DNA from: Bacteroidales bacterium UBA4459
GTDB lineage: Bacteria > Bacteroidota > Bacteroidia > Bacteroidales > F082
DNA length: 9,065 nucleotides
Direction: 5' to 3'
Assembly (NCBI GenBank): GCA_002389465.1
Contig: DGOT01000240.1
Coordinates: forward strand, 7,386 to 16,450
Made by a program: the position numbers and the translations under genes. Position 1 is the stretch's first letter; each line of letters begins with the position of its first letter. Positions 1 through 7,465 of this stretch are shown in pieces. The notes under the pieces are model-generated. The model was not told the origin of the DNA, searched no databases, and was given only the letters and a program-made list of their open reading frames with translations.

Positions 1-567
1 GAAATAGGTATTGAAATGTACCAGAAGATTCTGGATGAAGCTATGGCTGAACTGAAAGAAACCGAATTTAAGGAACTGTTCACGAAAGAACAGATGAAGA
101 AAAAGTTTGCTACCGATTGCCAGCTGGAAACCGACCTGGAGCTGCTGATACCAGAACAGTATGTAGCAACGGTTCAGGAACGGTTGAATCTGTATAAAGA
201 GCTGGATAATGTGGAGACGGAAGAAGCTCTGGAAACTTTCGAAAAACAGTTGGAAGACCGTTTCGGGCCGTTACCCGAGGAAACTGCCGACTTACTGCAG
301 GCGATACGTTTACGCTGGCTTGGAGGTATCCTTGGATTAGAAAAACTGACGCTTAAATTCGGCAACATGACCGGCAGGTTTGCAGCAAAAAACGATTCTC
401 CCTATTTTCAGTCGGAAATATTTGGCAAGGTGTTGCAATTTATACAACAACATCCTAAAGAGGTGACGATGAAAGAACGGAATGATAAATTGATTATTCG
501 TTTCGATAACATTACTACGGTGAGACGTGGTATTGGATTTCTTTCCGGAATTTTAAATGAGAATTAG
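1..567 (+). CDS. mfd: Transcription-repair coupling factor Mfd, C-terminal fragment (5' truncated by window)
   Basis: The reading frame is open from base 1, so the gene begins upstream; the ATG at base 16 is an internal methionine. About 188 residues are visible and end at TAG. The start of the fragment (GIEMYQKILDEAMAELKETE) is typical of the end of the Mfd helicase module. The following region, with LLIPEQYV, then RLNLYKEL and EDRFGPLPEE, matches the C-terminal TRCF domain (D7). In the family, Mfd is a cytoplasmic SF2 translocase of about 1,100 residues that pushes RNA polymerase stalled at DNA lesions off the template and recruits UvrA. The D7 domain packs against the UvrB-homology module and is autoinhibitory. 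The helicase motifs lie outside the window, so only the C-terminal part is judged. It appears intact at its 3' end and is followed by a hairpin, which suggests it closes its own transcription unit. Confidence 0.95.
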   Translation, partial: EIGIEMYQKILDEAMAELKETEFKELFTKEQMKKKFATDCQLETDLELLIPEQYVATVQERLNLYKELDNVETEEALETFEKQLEDRFGPLPEETADLLQAIRLRWLGGILGLEKLTLKFGNMTGRFAAKNDSPYFQSEIFGKVLQFIQQHPKEVTMKERNDKLIIRFDNITTVRRGIGFLSGILNEN

Positions 568-593
568 AAGGTGTAGTTCTTTGTTGAAAGATG

Positions 594-626
594 AGTGATA
601 AGACTATTTAAATTATCACTATTTTT
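594..626 (+). terminator. Weak intrinsic-terminator-like hairpin after mfd
   Basis: A perfect 8-bp inverted repeat (AGTGATAA at 594-601 and TTATCACT at 613-620) encloses an 11-nt loop and is followed by A and five T residues (622-626). It lies 27 bp past the mfd stop. The geometry is that of a rho-independent terminator, but the stem has only two G-C pairs, so termination is probably partial. The T-run is shared with the -7 box of the next promoter. Confidence 0.45.
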
Positions 627-627
627 G
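620..627 (+). promoter_or_regulatory. Bacteroidota-type -7 promoter element for the lamin-tail/TonB/nuclease operon
   Basis: TATTTTTG matches the Bacteroidota primary sigma factor -7 consensus TAnnTTTG. It sits 38 bp before the ATG at 666, implying a leader of roughly 30 nt. No good -33 TTTG box is seen at the usual spacing; the nearest TTG triplets (581-586) end about 33 bp upstream, which is too far. The promoter call therefore rests on one element plus its position after a terminator-like hairpin. Confidence 0.45.
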
Positions 628-665
628 TGTCAAATATCAATATAAATCAAGTTAATCTTATACGT

Positions 666-1604
666 ATGAAAAAATCTTTACTTTTTATTATCTCGTTATT
701 CTTTAGCCTGGCAATATTTGCGCAGGAATGTTCCGATTTGTTTATTTCAGAGTATGTGGAAGGATCAGGGAACAACAAAGCACTTGAAATTTATAACCCG
801 ACCAATGGAGACATTGACCTGAGCCTTTACACGATAAGGCGTTACTCAAATGGCAGCCCGGTTTTTACCGATGAGGTACAGCTTTCGGGAACAATACAGG
901 CCTACGATGTGGTTGTTGTAACAAATGGCCAAACCGACTCTGTGTGGGTGTCGAATGGCGGGTATTGGTCATTGCCAATCGATTCGGTCTTATATAGCCT
1001 GGGCGATTTGCATGGCAGCGGTATTTATCCAACGGCAATGTACTTCAACGGAAACGACGCATTGACACTGGAAAAAATTACCGGCGAAGTTGTAGATATC
1101 TTCGGAAAAATAGGTACAGACCCGGGAAGTAATGGATGGAACGATATTCCTCCTACATACTTTGCAGGAGATCAGTTTTGGACATCATGGACAAAAGATC
1201 AGACGCTTATCAGAAAACCTGCTGTTAAAAATGGTGTCGCAGCCAACCCGGAAGTATTTATGGTAAATGTTGAGTGGGATTCAATAGCTAAGAATGATTT
1301 TGACAGCCTTGGTTACCACCGCTGTGATTGCGGATATTTAGGGATAGCTCAAAATGTGTTTAAGCATTCGATCGTAATGTATCCTAATCCTTCAACTAAT
1401 AAAACAGTTACTATTTCAGCTTCAGCACGTATCGAATCAGTTAGCATAGTAAATCAACTTGGGCAAATAGTTTATACCGAAAATTTTGGTTCGGGTAAAG
1501 ATTCCGTAGTTATTAAAGGCGACTTCTTTACGGAAGGATTTTATTTCGTTACAACAAGGTTTGTTGACGATTCGCAATATGTTGGCAAACTGATCATTCG
1601 ATAA
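666..1604 (+). CDS. Secreted lamin-tail-domain (LTD) protein with T9SS C-terminal sorting domain
   Basis: I chose the ATG at 666 (312 residues). The in-frame GTG at 627 overlaps the likely -7 promoter box, whereas the ATG is followed directly by a clear Sec signal peptide (MKKSLLFIISLFFSLAIFAQ, cleavage near residue 20). Residues about 24-218 form a lamin-tail domain: FISEYVEGSGNNKALEIYNP at the start, DALTLEK and VDIFGKIG in the middle, then DQTLIRKP and a closing W...DFDSLGYH. This is the version found at the N-terminus of ExeM/Xds-type extracellular nucleases. Residues about 237-312 (MYPNPSTNKTV, QLGQIVY, GFYFV, ending KLIIR) are a type A T9SS sorting domain, so the protein should cross the outer membrane and be anchored or released at the surface. 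No catalytic domain is present. It stands 20 bp before a TonB receptor gene and shares its operon with a nuclease, so a nucleic-acid-binding or scaffolding role is inferred. Other LTD proteins have structural roles, so this is uncertain. Confidence 0.88.
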   Translation: MKKSLLFIISLFFSLAIFAQECSDLFISEYVEGSGNNKALEIYNPTNGDIDLSLYTIRRYSNGSPVFTDEVQLSGTIQAYDVVVVTNGQTDSVWVSNGGYWSLPIDSVLYSLGDLHGSGIYPTAMYFNGNDALTLEKITGEVVDIFGKIGTDPGSNGWNDIPPTYFAGDQFWTSWTKDQTLIRKPAVKNGVAANPEVFMVNVEWDSIAKNDFDSLGYHRCDCGYLGIAQNVFKHSIVMYPNPSTNKTVTISASARIESVSIVNQLGQIVYTENFGSGKDSVVIKGDFFTEGFYFVTTRFVDDSQYVGKLIIR

Positions 1605-1624
1605 TCTTCCAAATACGATAGGTG

Positions 1625-4390
1625 ATGGCGGTTTGGTTAAAGACATTCTTTATTGTCTCGTTGAGTTTGTATTCCCTTGGTTTTTATGGTCAGGGTGCTG
1701 TTGAAGGTGTGGTGCGTGATGCCGTTAGTGGTGAAACGCTCATTGGGGTTAACATTGTTTATGCGCCGGGGAAAGGTGTTGTCAGTGATATTGACGGGCA
1801 CTATTACATCCAGCTAGATAATGGATCTCACACTCTGACAATTTCTTACGTGGGTTATATTACGCAAACCCAGCCGGTTAAAATCAATAATAAGATAATT
1901 ACTCTTAACATCGATCTTAAAAATGTAACACTAAGTGAAGTTGAGGTGGTTGGTGACCTGGCACGTTCGCGTGAAACCCCGGTAGCTTTTAGTACTGTGA
2001 ATCCTGTTCAGCTTCAGGAAGAATTGGCATCGCAGGAAATTCCCATGATACTCAATTCCACGCCCGGTGTTTATGCAACCCAACAGGGTGGTGGTGATGG
2101 CGATGCGCGGATTAATATCAGGGGGTTTAGCCAGCGGAATGTTGCTGTTATGATTGACGGCCTTCCGGTTAACGATATGGAAAATGGTTGGGTCTACTGG
2201 TCCAACTGGTTTGGCCTCGACCTGGTTACCCGAACCATCCAGGTGCAGCGTGGATTGGGTGCTTCAAAACTTGCTCTACCTTCAATCGGGGGCACCATGA
2301 ATATCATTACTTCCGGCATGGAGCAAAAACGAAAAATATCGATTAAGCAAGAAATGGGCGATAAAGGTTATCTTAGGACATCGGTTGGATTTACCAGCGG
2401 TCAACTAAAAGGCGGCTGGGGAGTAACTGCTGCGGGTTCCTATAAAAGAGGAAACGGTTGGGTTGACAGGACTTTTACGGAAGGATGGTTTTATTATGTT
2501 AAAGTGGATAAGAAAATTGGAAAGAAGAATATTCTGAGTATTTCAGCAATGGGTGCGCCCCAGGAACATGGGCAGCGCAGGTATAAAAAACCGATAGCAA
2601 CTTACGATAGTACCTTTGCACGGAAACTTGGTGTTACTGAAAATCCCGGTGAATATTTTAATGCAACTTATATTGATACCGTTTCTATGGTTAATAAAGG
2701 CTTGCGTTATAACTCAGACTGGGGTAGATATACGAATACTGACGGTAATGAGATTACACTGAACGACAAAAAGAATTATTATCATAAACCTCTGTTCACG
2801 CTCAGGCATTTCTGGAATGCCAGTGAGAAATTTTATCTTTCTAATATCTTATATCTTTCGCTGGGAAATGGTGGAGGGACCTCTTTGAAAAAGTCGGTGA
2901 CAAACCGCTATATTACGGAAGAAGGCCAAATTAACCTCCAGGATTATTACGATATTAATATAAATAATTATGATCCGCTATACCCGGATGAACCTAAATC
3001 GTATCAATTTTTACGCAGCAATAAAAACAATCACAATTGGGTGGGTTTGTTGTCGACCTTCAATTATATAATAAATGATGCATTTATTTTTTCCGGAGGT
3101 ATCGACTTAAGGCGTTATGTGGGTTCACACAACGAGGAAGTTTATGACTTGCTCGGTGGTATGTACACTCTTGATTCGCACGATGCAAACCGTAATCCTA
3201 ATCAACAACTGCGTGTAGGCGATAAAATTAATTACTATAACGATGGCATTGTTGAGTGGGCTGGCTTTTTCACGCAGATGGAATACAAAAGAGGAAACCT
3301 TTCTGCATTTATAAACCTGACAGGAGCTGTTACCGGGTACAAGAAAATAGATTACTTCGCTCCGCGTGAGCTTAAAATAAACGATACTGTTTTAACTATT
3401 GGCTACGGGCAGGAAGTTGAATATAATGGGCAGGTTTATGACGCAAATTCACCGGGTTTAGATTGGGCACAGTCTGACTGGAAATGGATCCCGGGCTTCA
3501 CGCTCAAAGGGGGGATTAACTATAACCTTTCAGAAAGGTCTAATCTCTTCCTGAATCTTGGGTATATGTCGAAAGCGCCTGTTTTCAACAATGTGTACGA
3601 CAGGTATTCTGTTACTCTCTTAAGAGAAATCGAGAATGAGTATATAAAGGCCATAGAACTTGGCTATTCCTATAAGAGCAGGGTTTTTTCTCTGAACGCT
3701 AACACCTATTACACTGTTTGGCAGAACAAGCCTGGGAGTCCTGTCTCTTATCCAATTAATGATGATGAAATGGGATATGGAAATATCCAGGGAATGGATG
3801 CATTGCATATGGGTATCGAACTGGATTTTGCCGTTAAGCTCCTGCAAAATCTTAAACTGGAAGGGCTGTTATCACTTGGTGACTGGAGATGGACATCGGC
3901 AGATTCGGTACGCTTGTACAATGACAACAACCAACTGGTCAAGACAGAATACTTTAATGCCAAAGGTGTTCATGTGGGTGATGCTGCGCAAACTCAATAT
4001 GGGTTAAGCCTGCGCTACGAACCCATAAAACACCTATATATCAGCAGTAGAGCTACCTACTTTGCCAGGTATTATTCGGATTTCAATCCGTTTGATCTTA
4101 ATCCTGATAAGAATCCGGAGTCGTTTGATGAAAATGGCAATCCACTTGATGCGTGGAAAACACCGTCTTATATTCTTTTAGATTTCCATGCCGGTTATAC
4201 TTATTACTTAAAAAAGGTAAGTTTCAGTCTACGGGGAAGCTTGCTCAATTCTTTGAACGAATTGTATATTTCAGATGCACGTGACAACGATTCTTTCTCT
4301 ACAACGACACATAGCCACGATGCCATGTCGGCCGGAGTATTTTTTGGCCTGGGCCGAAGGTTTAACCTGTCATTAAGAATTAACTTTTAA
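1625..4390 (+). CDS. TonB-dependent outer-membrane receptor with carboxypeptidase-regulatory-like N-terminal domain
   Basis: The ATG at 1625 gives 921 residues; an in-frame GTG lies immediately before it at 1622 and would add one residue. A signal peptide spans residues 1 to about 23 (cleavage near GFYGQ). Residues about 25-100 form a CarboxypepD_reg-like beta-sandwich (VEGVVRDAVSGETLIGVNI, then SYVGY). The plug domain covers about 107-232, with NSTPGVYATQQGGGDGDARI, INIRGFSQRNVAVMIDGLPV and VQRGLGASKLALPSIGGT. The rest is a 22-strand-type beta-barrel ending in an aromatic residue (LSLRINF), as expected for BAM-dependent insertion. In the family, these proteins import large or scarce ligands using TonB-ExbBD energy. 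There is no SusD-like partner, so it is not a classical SusC/D pair. The substrate cannot be read from sequence. The flanking LTD and nuclease genes, with gaps of 20 and 23 bp, suggest a ligand linked to extracellular DNA, such as oligonucleotides, nucleosides or a bound metal; this is inference. Confidence 0.95.
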   Translation: MAVWLKTFFIVSLSLYSLGFYGQGAVEGVVRDAVSGETLIGVNIVYAPGKGVVSDIDGHYYIQLDNGSHTLTISYVGYITQTQPVKINNKIITLNIDLKNVTLSEVEVVGDLARSRETPVAFSTVNPVQLQEELASQEIPMILNSTPGVYATQQGGGDGDARINIRGFSQRNVAVMIDGLPVNDMENGWVYWSNWFGLDLVTRTIQVQRGLGASKLALPSIGGTMNIITSGMEQKRKISIKQEMGDKGYLRTSVGFTSGQLKGGWGVTAAGSYKRGNGWVDRTFTEGWFYYVKVDKKIGKKNILSISAMGAPQEHGQRRYKKPIATYDSTFARKLGVTENPGEYFNATYIDTVSMVNKGLRYNSDWGRYTNTDGNEITLNDKKNYYHKPLFTLRHFWNASEKFYLSNILYLSLGNGGGTSLKKSVTNRYITEEGQINLQDYYDININNYDPLYPDEPKSYQFLRSNKNNHNWVGLLSTFNYIINDAFIFSGGIDLRRYVGSHNEEVYDLLGGMYTLDSHDANRNPNQQLRVGDKINYYNDGIVEWAGFFTQMEYKRGNLSAFINLTGAVTGYKKIDYFAPRELKINDTVLTIGYGQEVEYNGQVYDANSPGLDWAQSDWKWIPGFTLKGGINYNLSERSNLFLNLGYMSKAPVFNNVYDRYSVTLLREIENEYIKAIELGYSYKSRVFSLNANTYYTVWQNKPGSPVSYPINDDEMGYGNIQGMDALHMGIELDFAVKLLQNLKLEGLLSLGDWRWTSADSVRLYNDNNQLVKTEYFNAKGVHVGDAAQTQYGLSLRYEPIKHLYISSRATYFARYYSDFNPFDLNPDKNPESFDENGNPLDAWKTPSYILLDFHAGYTYYLKKVSFSLRGSLLNSLNELYISDARDNDSFSTTTHSHDAMSAGVFFGLGRRFNLSLRINF

Positions 4391-4413
4391 ATAAATTTTA
4401 CAAATAGAATACG

Positions 4414-6585
4414 ATGAAGAAAATTAGCTTATTAGTAACAACACTACTAATTGCATCTATGATGCTGGCACAACAGACCGGTTATTACAACGGTACTGAT
4501 GGTAAAAACGGAGAAGAATTGAAAGCCGCTTTAAACGATATTATCAGTGGGCACACTCCATACTCTTATTATTTCGCAAAAGAAATATTTAAGCTTTCGG
4601 ATGCTGATCCTGAAACGCCCGGAAATGTCATCCAGGTTTACACGGGTTTCTCACATGACAATAGTGATTATGGGAATAGCGAACTGCAGCTCAACCGCGA
4701 GCATGTATGGGCAAAATCGCATGGCAGTTTCGGCGATTGGCCGCCCATGTATGGCGATGTGCATAACCTGAAACCTTCGGCAGCATCGGTGAACCAGGAT
4801 AAAAGCAACCTGGATTTTGACAACGGCGGAACACAACATGATGTGGCAACCGGTTGTTATTATACTGATTCTACCTGGGAAGCAAGAGACGAAGTTAAGG
4901 GCGATATTGCACGCATTATTTTTTATATGTCAACAAGGTATGAAGGTGAAAATGGCGAATTGGATCTGGAAGTTGTTGACTGGGTAAATACCTATCCGTT
5001 TCCGGAGCATGGTAAACTATCTACCTTGCTCGAATGGAACCTTCAGGATCCGCCAGATGAGTTTGAGCGGAACAGGAACAACGTGATTTTCTCATTTCAA
5101 AAAAACAGAAATCCATTTATTGACGATCCGAAATTTGCACAATTAATCTGGGGTGGAGCAACACCAAATCCGATAAATATTGACAATTTTATAATAACTC
5201 CGGACGTGGCTGTGGCAGAAGAACCTGTTAACATAGAAGCCACTATTACCAACTCAACCGGCAGGGCGCTGTCAGCCAGCCTGTACTGGGGTTTGAGTTA
5301 TGAATCATTGCCAAATGAAATTACCATGACGGCTCAGGGGGATGTTTTTAGTGCTGAAATCCCGGGGCAGGCCGAGGATGCAACGGTATATTATAAAGTT
5401 GTGGCAACCAATGGTGAAGATGAAAACACTTCGGTGGTTTATAATTACTATGTACCTAAAATTTTCACGGGTACTCTTGTAAGCATTTATGATATACAGG
5501 GGCAACAGGAAGATTCACCTTATGAAGGACAAGTGGTGAGCACAACGGGTGTGGTAACTGCCAACTTTGGCTCTTTCTATTTTATCCAGGATGGTTATGG
5601 TGAATGGAACGGTTTGTTCGTTTATGAGTCAGGCAGGAATCCATCTATTGGTGACAGCATTGTGCTTACCGGTGAAATACAAGAGTACTATGGTAAAACA
5701 GAAATGAAGAATATTTCTGATTATTATTTTATCTCGCCTAATAATGCCCTTCCTTATCCACTGCCGGTACAAACAGGACTTGTGGAAGAAGCGCATGAAA
5801 GTGTACTGGTTAAAGTAATTAATGCGGAATGTACAGATGAGAATTATCAGGCCGACCATTTTATGTGGGCTGTAGATGATGGCACAGGAGAACTGAAAAT
5901 ACACAACACATCTGTTTACGAGTTTGTGCCAACAGAAGGGTCGTTTTACACGATAACCGGTCCTATGAATTACGATTTTGACGAATGGAAAATTGAACTC
6001 AGGTTTGAAAGTGATGTGATTGATGGCGGTGATAGCGATGGCCCGCTTGTGGTGGAATTAAACCCGGTTATCAGCACGAATATTAAAATATTGTTTAGTG
6101 AAGCTGTAGAAACTACAACTGCTGAAGAAATAGCAAACTATTCAATTAATAATGGCGTAACTGTTGAAGCTGCTGTGCAGCATGCCTTCAACAAACCTCA
6201 GGTAAATCTTACAGTAACCCAATTGTCTGGCGATTATGAAATCACTATTCAAAATATTGAAGATCTTTCAGGCAATGTAATGAGCGACACAACAATAACT
6301 TTTAGTTACGTGGGTGTTGAAGAATTGTTTTTAAACGGAGAGGTGAAAGTTTTTCCCAACCCGGCGATTCAGCAACTGAACATATCATTTAATGTGTTGA
6401 AAAATGCGAACCTCACTATCTATTTGTCTGATATAAGCGGTAGAATTATGAAACAGTCGGATTATGCTGCCAGACAGGGTGATAATAGTTTCAGCTTTAA
6501 TCTGAACGATGTTGCGCAGGGCGTTTATTTCCTGAATATCCAGGGAGATAACAGCAGTTTGAGGTATAAGGTTGTGAAGAGGTAA
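4414..6585 (+). CDS. Secreted multidomain endonuclease I family nuclease with OB-fold and T9SS sorting domain
   Basis: The gene encodes 723 residues, much longer than a stand-alone endonuclease I (about 230-280). A signal peptide covers residues 1 to about 19. Residues about 25-250 are the endonuclease I (His-Me finger) domain: NREHVWAKSHG with predicted general base H97 next to E96, then DVHNLKPSAASVN with H117 and N127, and N132 in KSNLDF. The family pattern is N..R.N; here the Arg is Lys130. Residues about 255-348 resemble an Ig/Fn3-like fold. Residues about 370-435 match the YhcR-type OB-fold of extracellular nucleases (TGVVTANFGSFYFIQDG, VGDSIVLTG-like SIGDSIVLTG, EYYGKTEM), and about 458-535 look like a second OB-like unit. 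Residues about 543-632 are a Big_5-like Ig domain (LNPVISTNIKILFSEAV), and about 640-723 form a T9SS type A tail (VFPNPAIQQLNI, GVYFLNI). It should cut nucleic acid non-specifically at the cell surface or outside the cell. It is the last gene of the probable operon. Confidence 0.93.
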   Translation: MKKISLLVTTLLIASMMLAQQTGYYNGTDGKNGEELKAALNDIISGHTPYSYYFAKEIFKLSDADPETPGNVIQVYTGFSHDNSDYGNSELQLNREHVWAKSHGSFGDWPPMYGDVHNLKPSAASVNQDKSNLDFDNGGTQHDVATGCYYTDSTWEARDEVKGDIARIIFYMSTRYEGENGELDLEVVDWVNTYPFPEHGKLSTLLEWNLQDPPDEFERNRNNVIFSFQKNRNPFIDDPKFAQLIWGGATPNPINIDNFIITPDVAVAEEPVNIEATITNSTGRALSASLYWGLSYESLPNEITMTAQGDVFSAEIPGQAEDATVYYKVVATNGEDENTSVVYNYYVPKIFTGTLVSIYDIQGQQEDSPYEGQVVSTTGVVTANFGSFYFIQDGYGEWNGLFVYESGRNPSIGDSIVLTGEIQEYYGKTEMKNISDYYFISPNNALPYPLPVQTGLVEEAHESVLVKVINAECTDENYQADHFMWAVDDGTGELKIHNTSVYEFVPTEGSFYTITGPMNYDFDEWKIELRFESDVIDGGDSDGPLVVELNPVISTNIKILFSEAVETTTAEEIANYSINNGVTVEAAVQHAFNKPQVNLTVTQLSGDYEITIQNIEDLSGNVMSDTTITFSYVGVEELFLNGEVKVFPNPAIQQLNISFNVLKNANLTIYLSDISGRIMKQSDYAARQGDNSFSFNLNDVAQGVYFLNIQGDNSSLRYKVVKR

Positions 6586-6605
6586 ACTCGTCAGGAGAGC
6601 CTAAG

Positions 6606-6668
6606 ACAATAGTTAAGAATAAGTCTGGAGGAAGTAAATACATACTACCTTTGGACTTATTCTATTGT
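6606..6668 (+). other. Long imperfect hairpin in the intergenic region
   Basis: The left arm 6606-6636 pairs with the right arm 6643-6668 around a 6-nt loop (AATACA, 6637-6642). Pairing from the loop outward is 4 bp, one A-A mismatch (6632/6647), 3 bp, three G-U wobbles (6626-6628 with 6651-6653), 10 bp (AGAATAAGTC with GACTTATTCT), a 5-nt left bulge (6611-6615) and 5 more bp, about 25 pairs in all. It begins 20 bp after the nuclease stop. No T-run follows on either strand, so it is not a textbook intrinsic terminator. It may stabilise or end the upstream mRNA. The wobble pairs favour a structure that acts as + strand RNA. Confidence 0.6.
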
Positions 6669-6695
6669 TGGGGTTATAAGTAATACCAATATTTT

Positions 6696-6703
6696 TAATT
6701 TTG
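6696..6703 (+). promoter_or_regulatory. Bacteroidota-type -7 promoter element for the glycosyltransferase/dihydroorotase operon
   Basis: TAATTTTG fits the TAnnTTTG consensus. A TTGTTG sequence at 6665-6670 could supply a -33 element, although the 25-bp gap is longer than usual. The box ends only 16 bp before the GTG start at 6720, so the transcript would have a very short leader. The element partly overlaps a 14-bp palindrome. Confidence 0.45.
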
Positions 6704-6711
6704 TACAAAAT
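6698..6711. promoter_or_regulatory. Perfect 14-bp palindrome, candidate operator
   Basis: ATTTTGTACAAAAT is fully self-complementary. It covers the TTTG of the predicted -7 box and extends across the expected transcription start, where a dimeric repressor would block initiation. No regulator gene is present in the window, so the operator role is inferred from symmetry and position only. AT-rich intergenic DNA can also yield such a palindrome by chance. Confidence 0.35.
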
Positions 6712-6719
6712 CTAAATCA

Positions 6720-7463
6720 GTGAGCGATAGCTTAGTAATAATACCGACATACAACGAAAAAGAAAATATTGAAAAGATCTTAAGAGTTGTATTCAACCTT
6801 GATAAGACGTTTGATGTCCTTGTTGTGGAAGACAACAGCCCCGATGGTACAGCCGATATAGTAAAATCACTGATGGATGAGTTTAAAGACCGCTTGTTTA
6901 TTATGGAGCGGAAAGGAAAACTCGGGTTAGGAACGGCATATATCGATGGATTTAAGTGGGCGTTGGACAGAGGTTATAATTACGTAACCGAGATGGATGC
7001 TGACTTTTCGCATAATCCTAAAGATCTTGTCCGCCTGTATGAGGCCATAAAAGGAACAGCTGCAGACGTTGCTGTCGGTTCAAGGTACATCAAAGGGGTA
7101 AATGTAGTCAACTGGCCGATGGGGCGCGTACTGATGTCGTATTATGCTTCGAAATATGTACGCATCGTTACCGGAATGGATATTATGGACACAACAGCAG
7201 GCTTTGTCTGCTGGTCCAAAAAGGTATTGGAAACGATAGACCTTGATAAGGTCAGATTTGTGGGCTATGCATTTCAGATCGAGATGAAATATACGGCTGT
7301 CAAATTAGGATTCAACATTGTTGAGGTACCCATTATTTTTACTGATCGAACAGAGGGCGAGTCAAAAATGAACAAAAGCATTTTCCGTGAAGCTATCCTT
7401 GGTGTCATCCAGCTACGTATACGAGGCATGTTTGGCAAAATACACCCGGTAAAATCCATCTGA
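6720..7463 (+). CDS. Polyprenol-phosphate mannosyltransferase-like GT2 glycosyltransferase (DPM1/Ppm1 type)
   Basis: The protein has 247 residues from a GTG start. The frame upstream has a stop at 6696-6698 and no ATG, and the Rossmann-like GT-A fold begins at once (LVIIPTYNEKENI), so GTG is the sensible start. Motifs in order are EDNSPDGTAD (D38-T44) for nucleotide-sugar binding, the metal-binding DAD (D93-D95, in EMDADFSHNP), GSRYIKG (120-126) and the family-specific FTDRTEGESKMNKSIFREA near residues 207-225. These are characteristic of dolichol/polyprenol-phosphate mannose synthases, which transfer a sugar from a nucleotide donor such as GDP-mannose to a membrane lipid phosphate on the cytoplasmic face. 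There are no C-terminal transmembrane helices, as in the soluble single-domain DPM1 form. The exact sugar cannot be told from sequence. Its stop is 2 bp before the dihydroorotase ATG, implying translational coupling. Confidence 0.88.
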   Translation: MSDSLVIIPTYNEKENIEKILRVVFNLDKTFDVLVVEDNSPDGTADIVKSLMDEFKDRLFIMERKGKLGLGTAYIDGFKWALDRGYNYVTEMDADFSHNPKDLVRLYEAIKGTAADVAVGSRYIKGVNVVNWPMGRVLMSYYASKYVRIVTGMDIMDTTAGFVCWSKKVLETIDLDKVRFVGYAFQIEMKYTAVKLGFNIVEVPIIFTDRTEGESKMNKSIFREAILGVIQLRIRGMFGKIHPVKSI

Positions 7464-7465
7464 TC

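Noticed and set aside
627..665. N-terminal extension of the LTD protein from GTG at 627
   Set aside because: The GTG overlaps the predicted -7 box and would place 13 residues before an otherwise standard MKK signal peptide; the ATG at 666 fits better.
1625..4390. Classical SusC-type receptor of a polysaccharide utilisation locus
   Set aside because: No SusD gene, no glycoside hydrolase and no sugar regulator nearby; the plug motifs are those of the general TonB receptor group.
1612..4415. Shared AATACGAT just before the TonB receptor start (1612-1619) and across the nuclease start (4408-4415)
   Set aside because: Only 8 bases, at different distances from the two start codons, so it is likely chance rather than a common translation signal.
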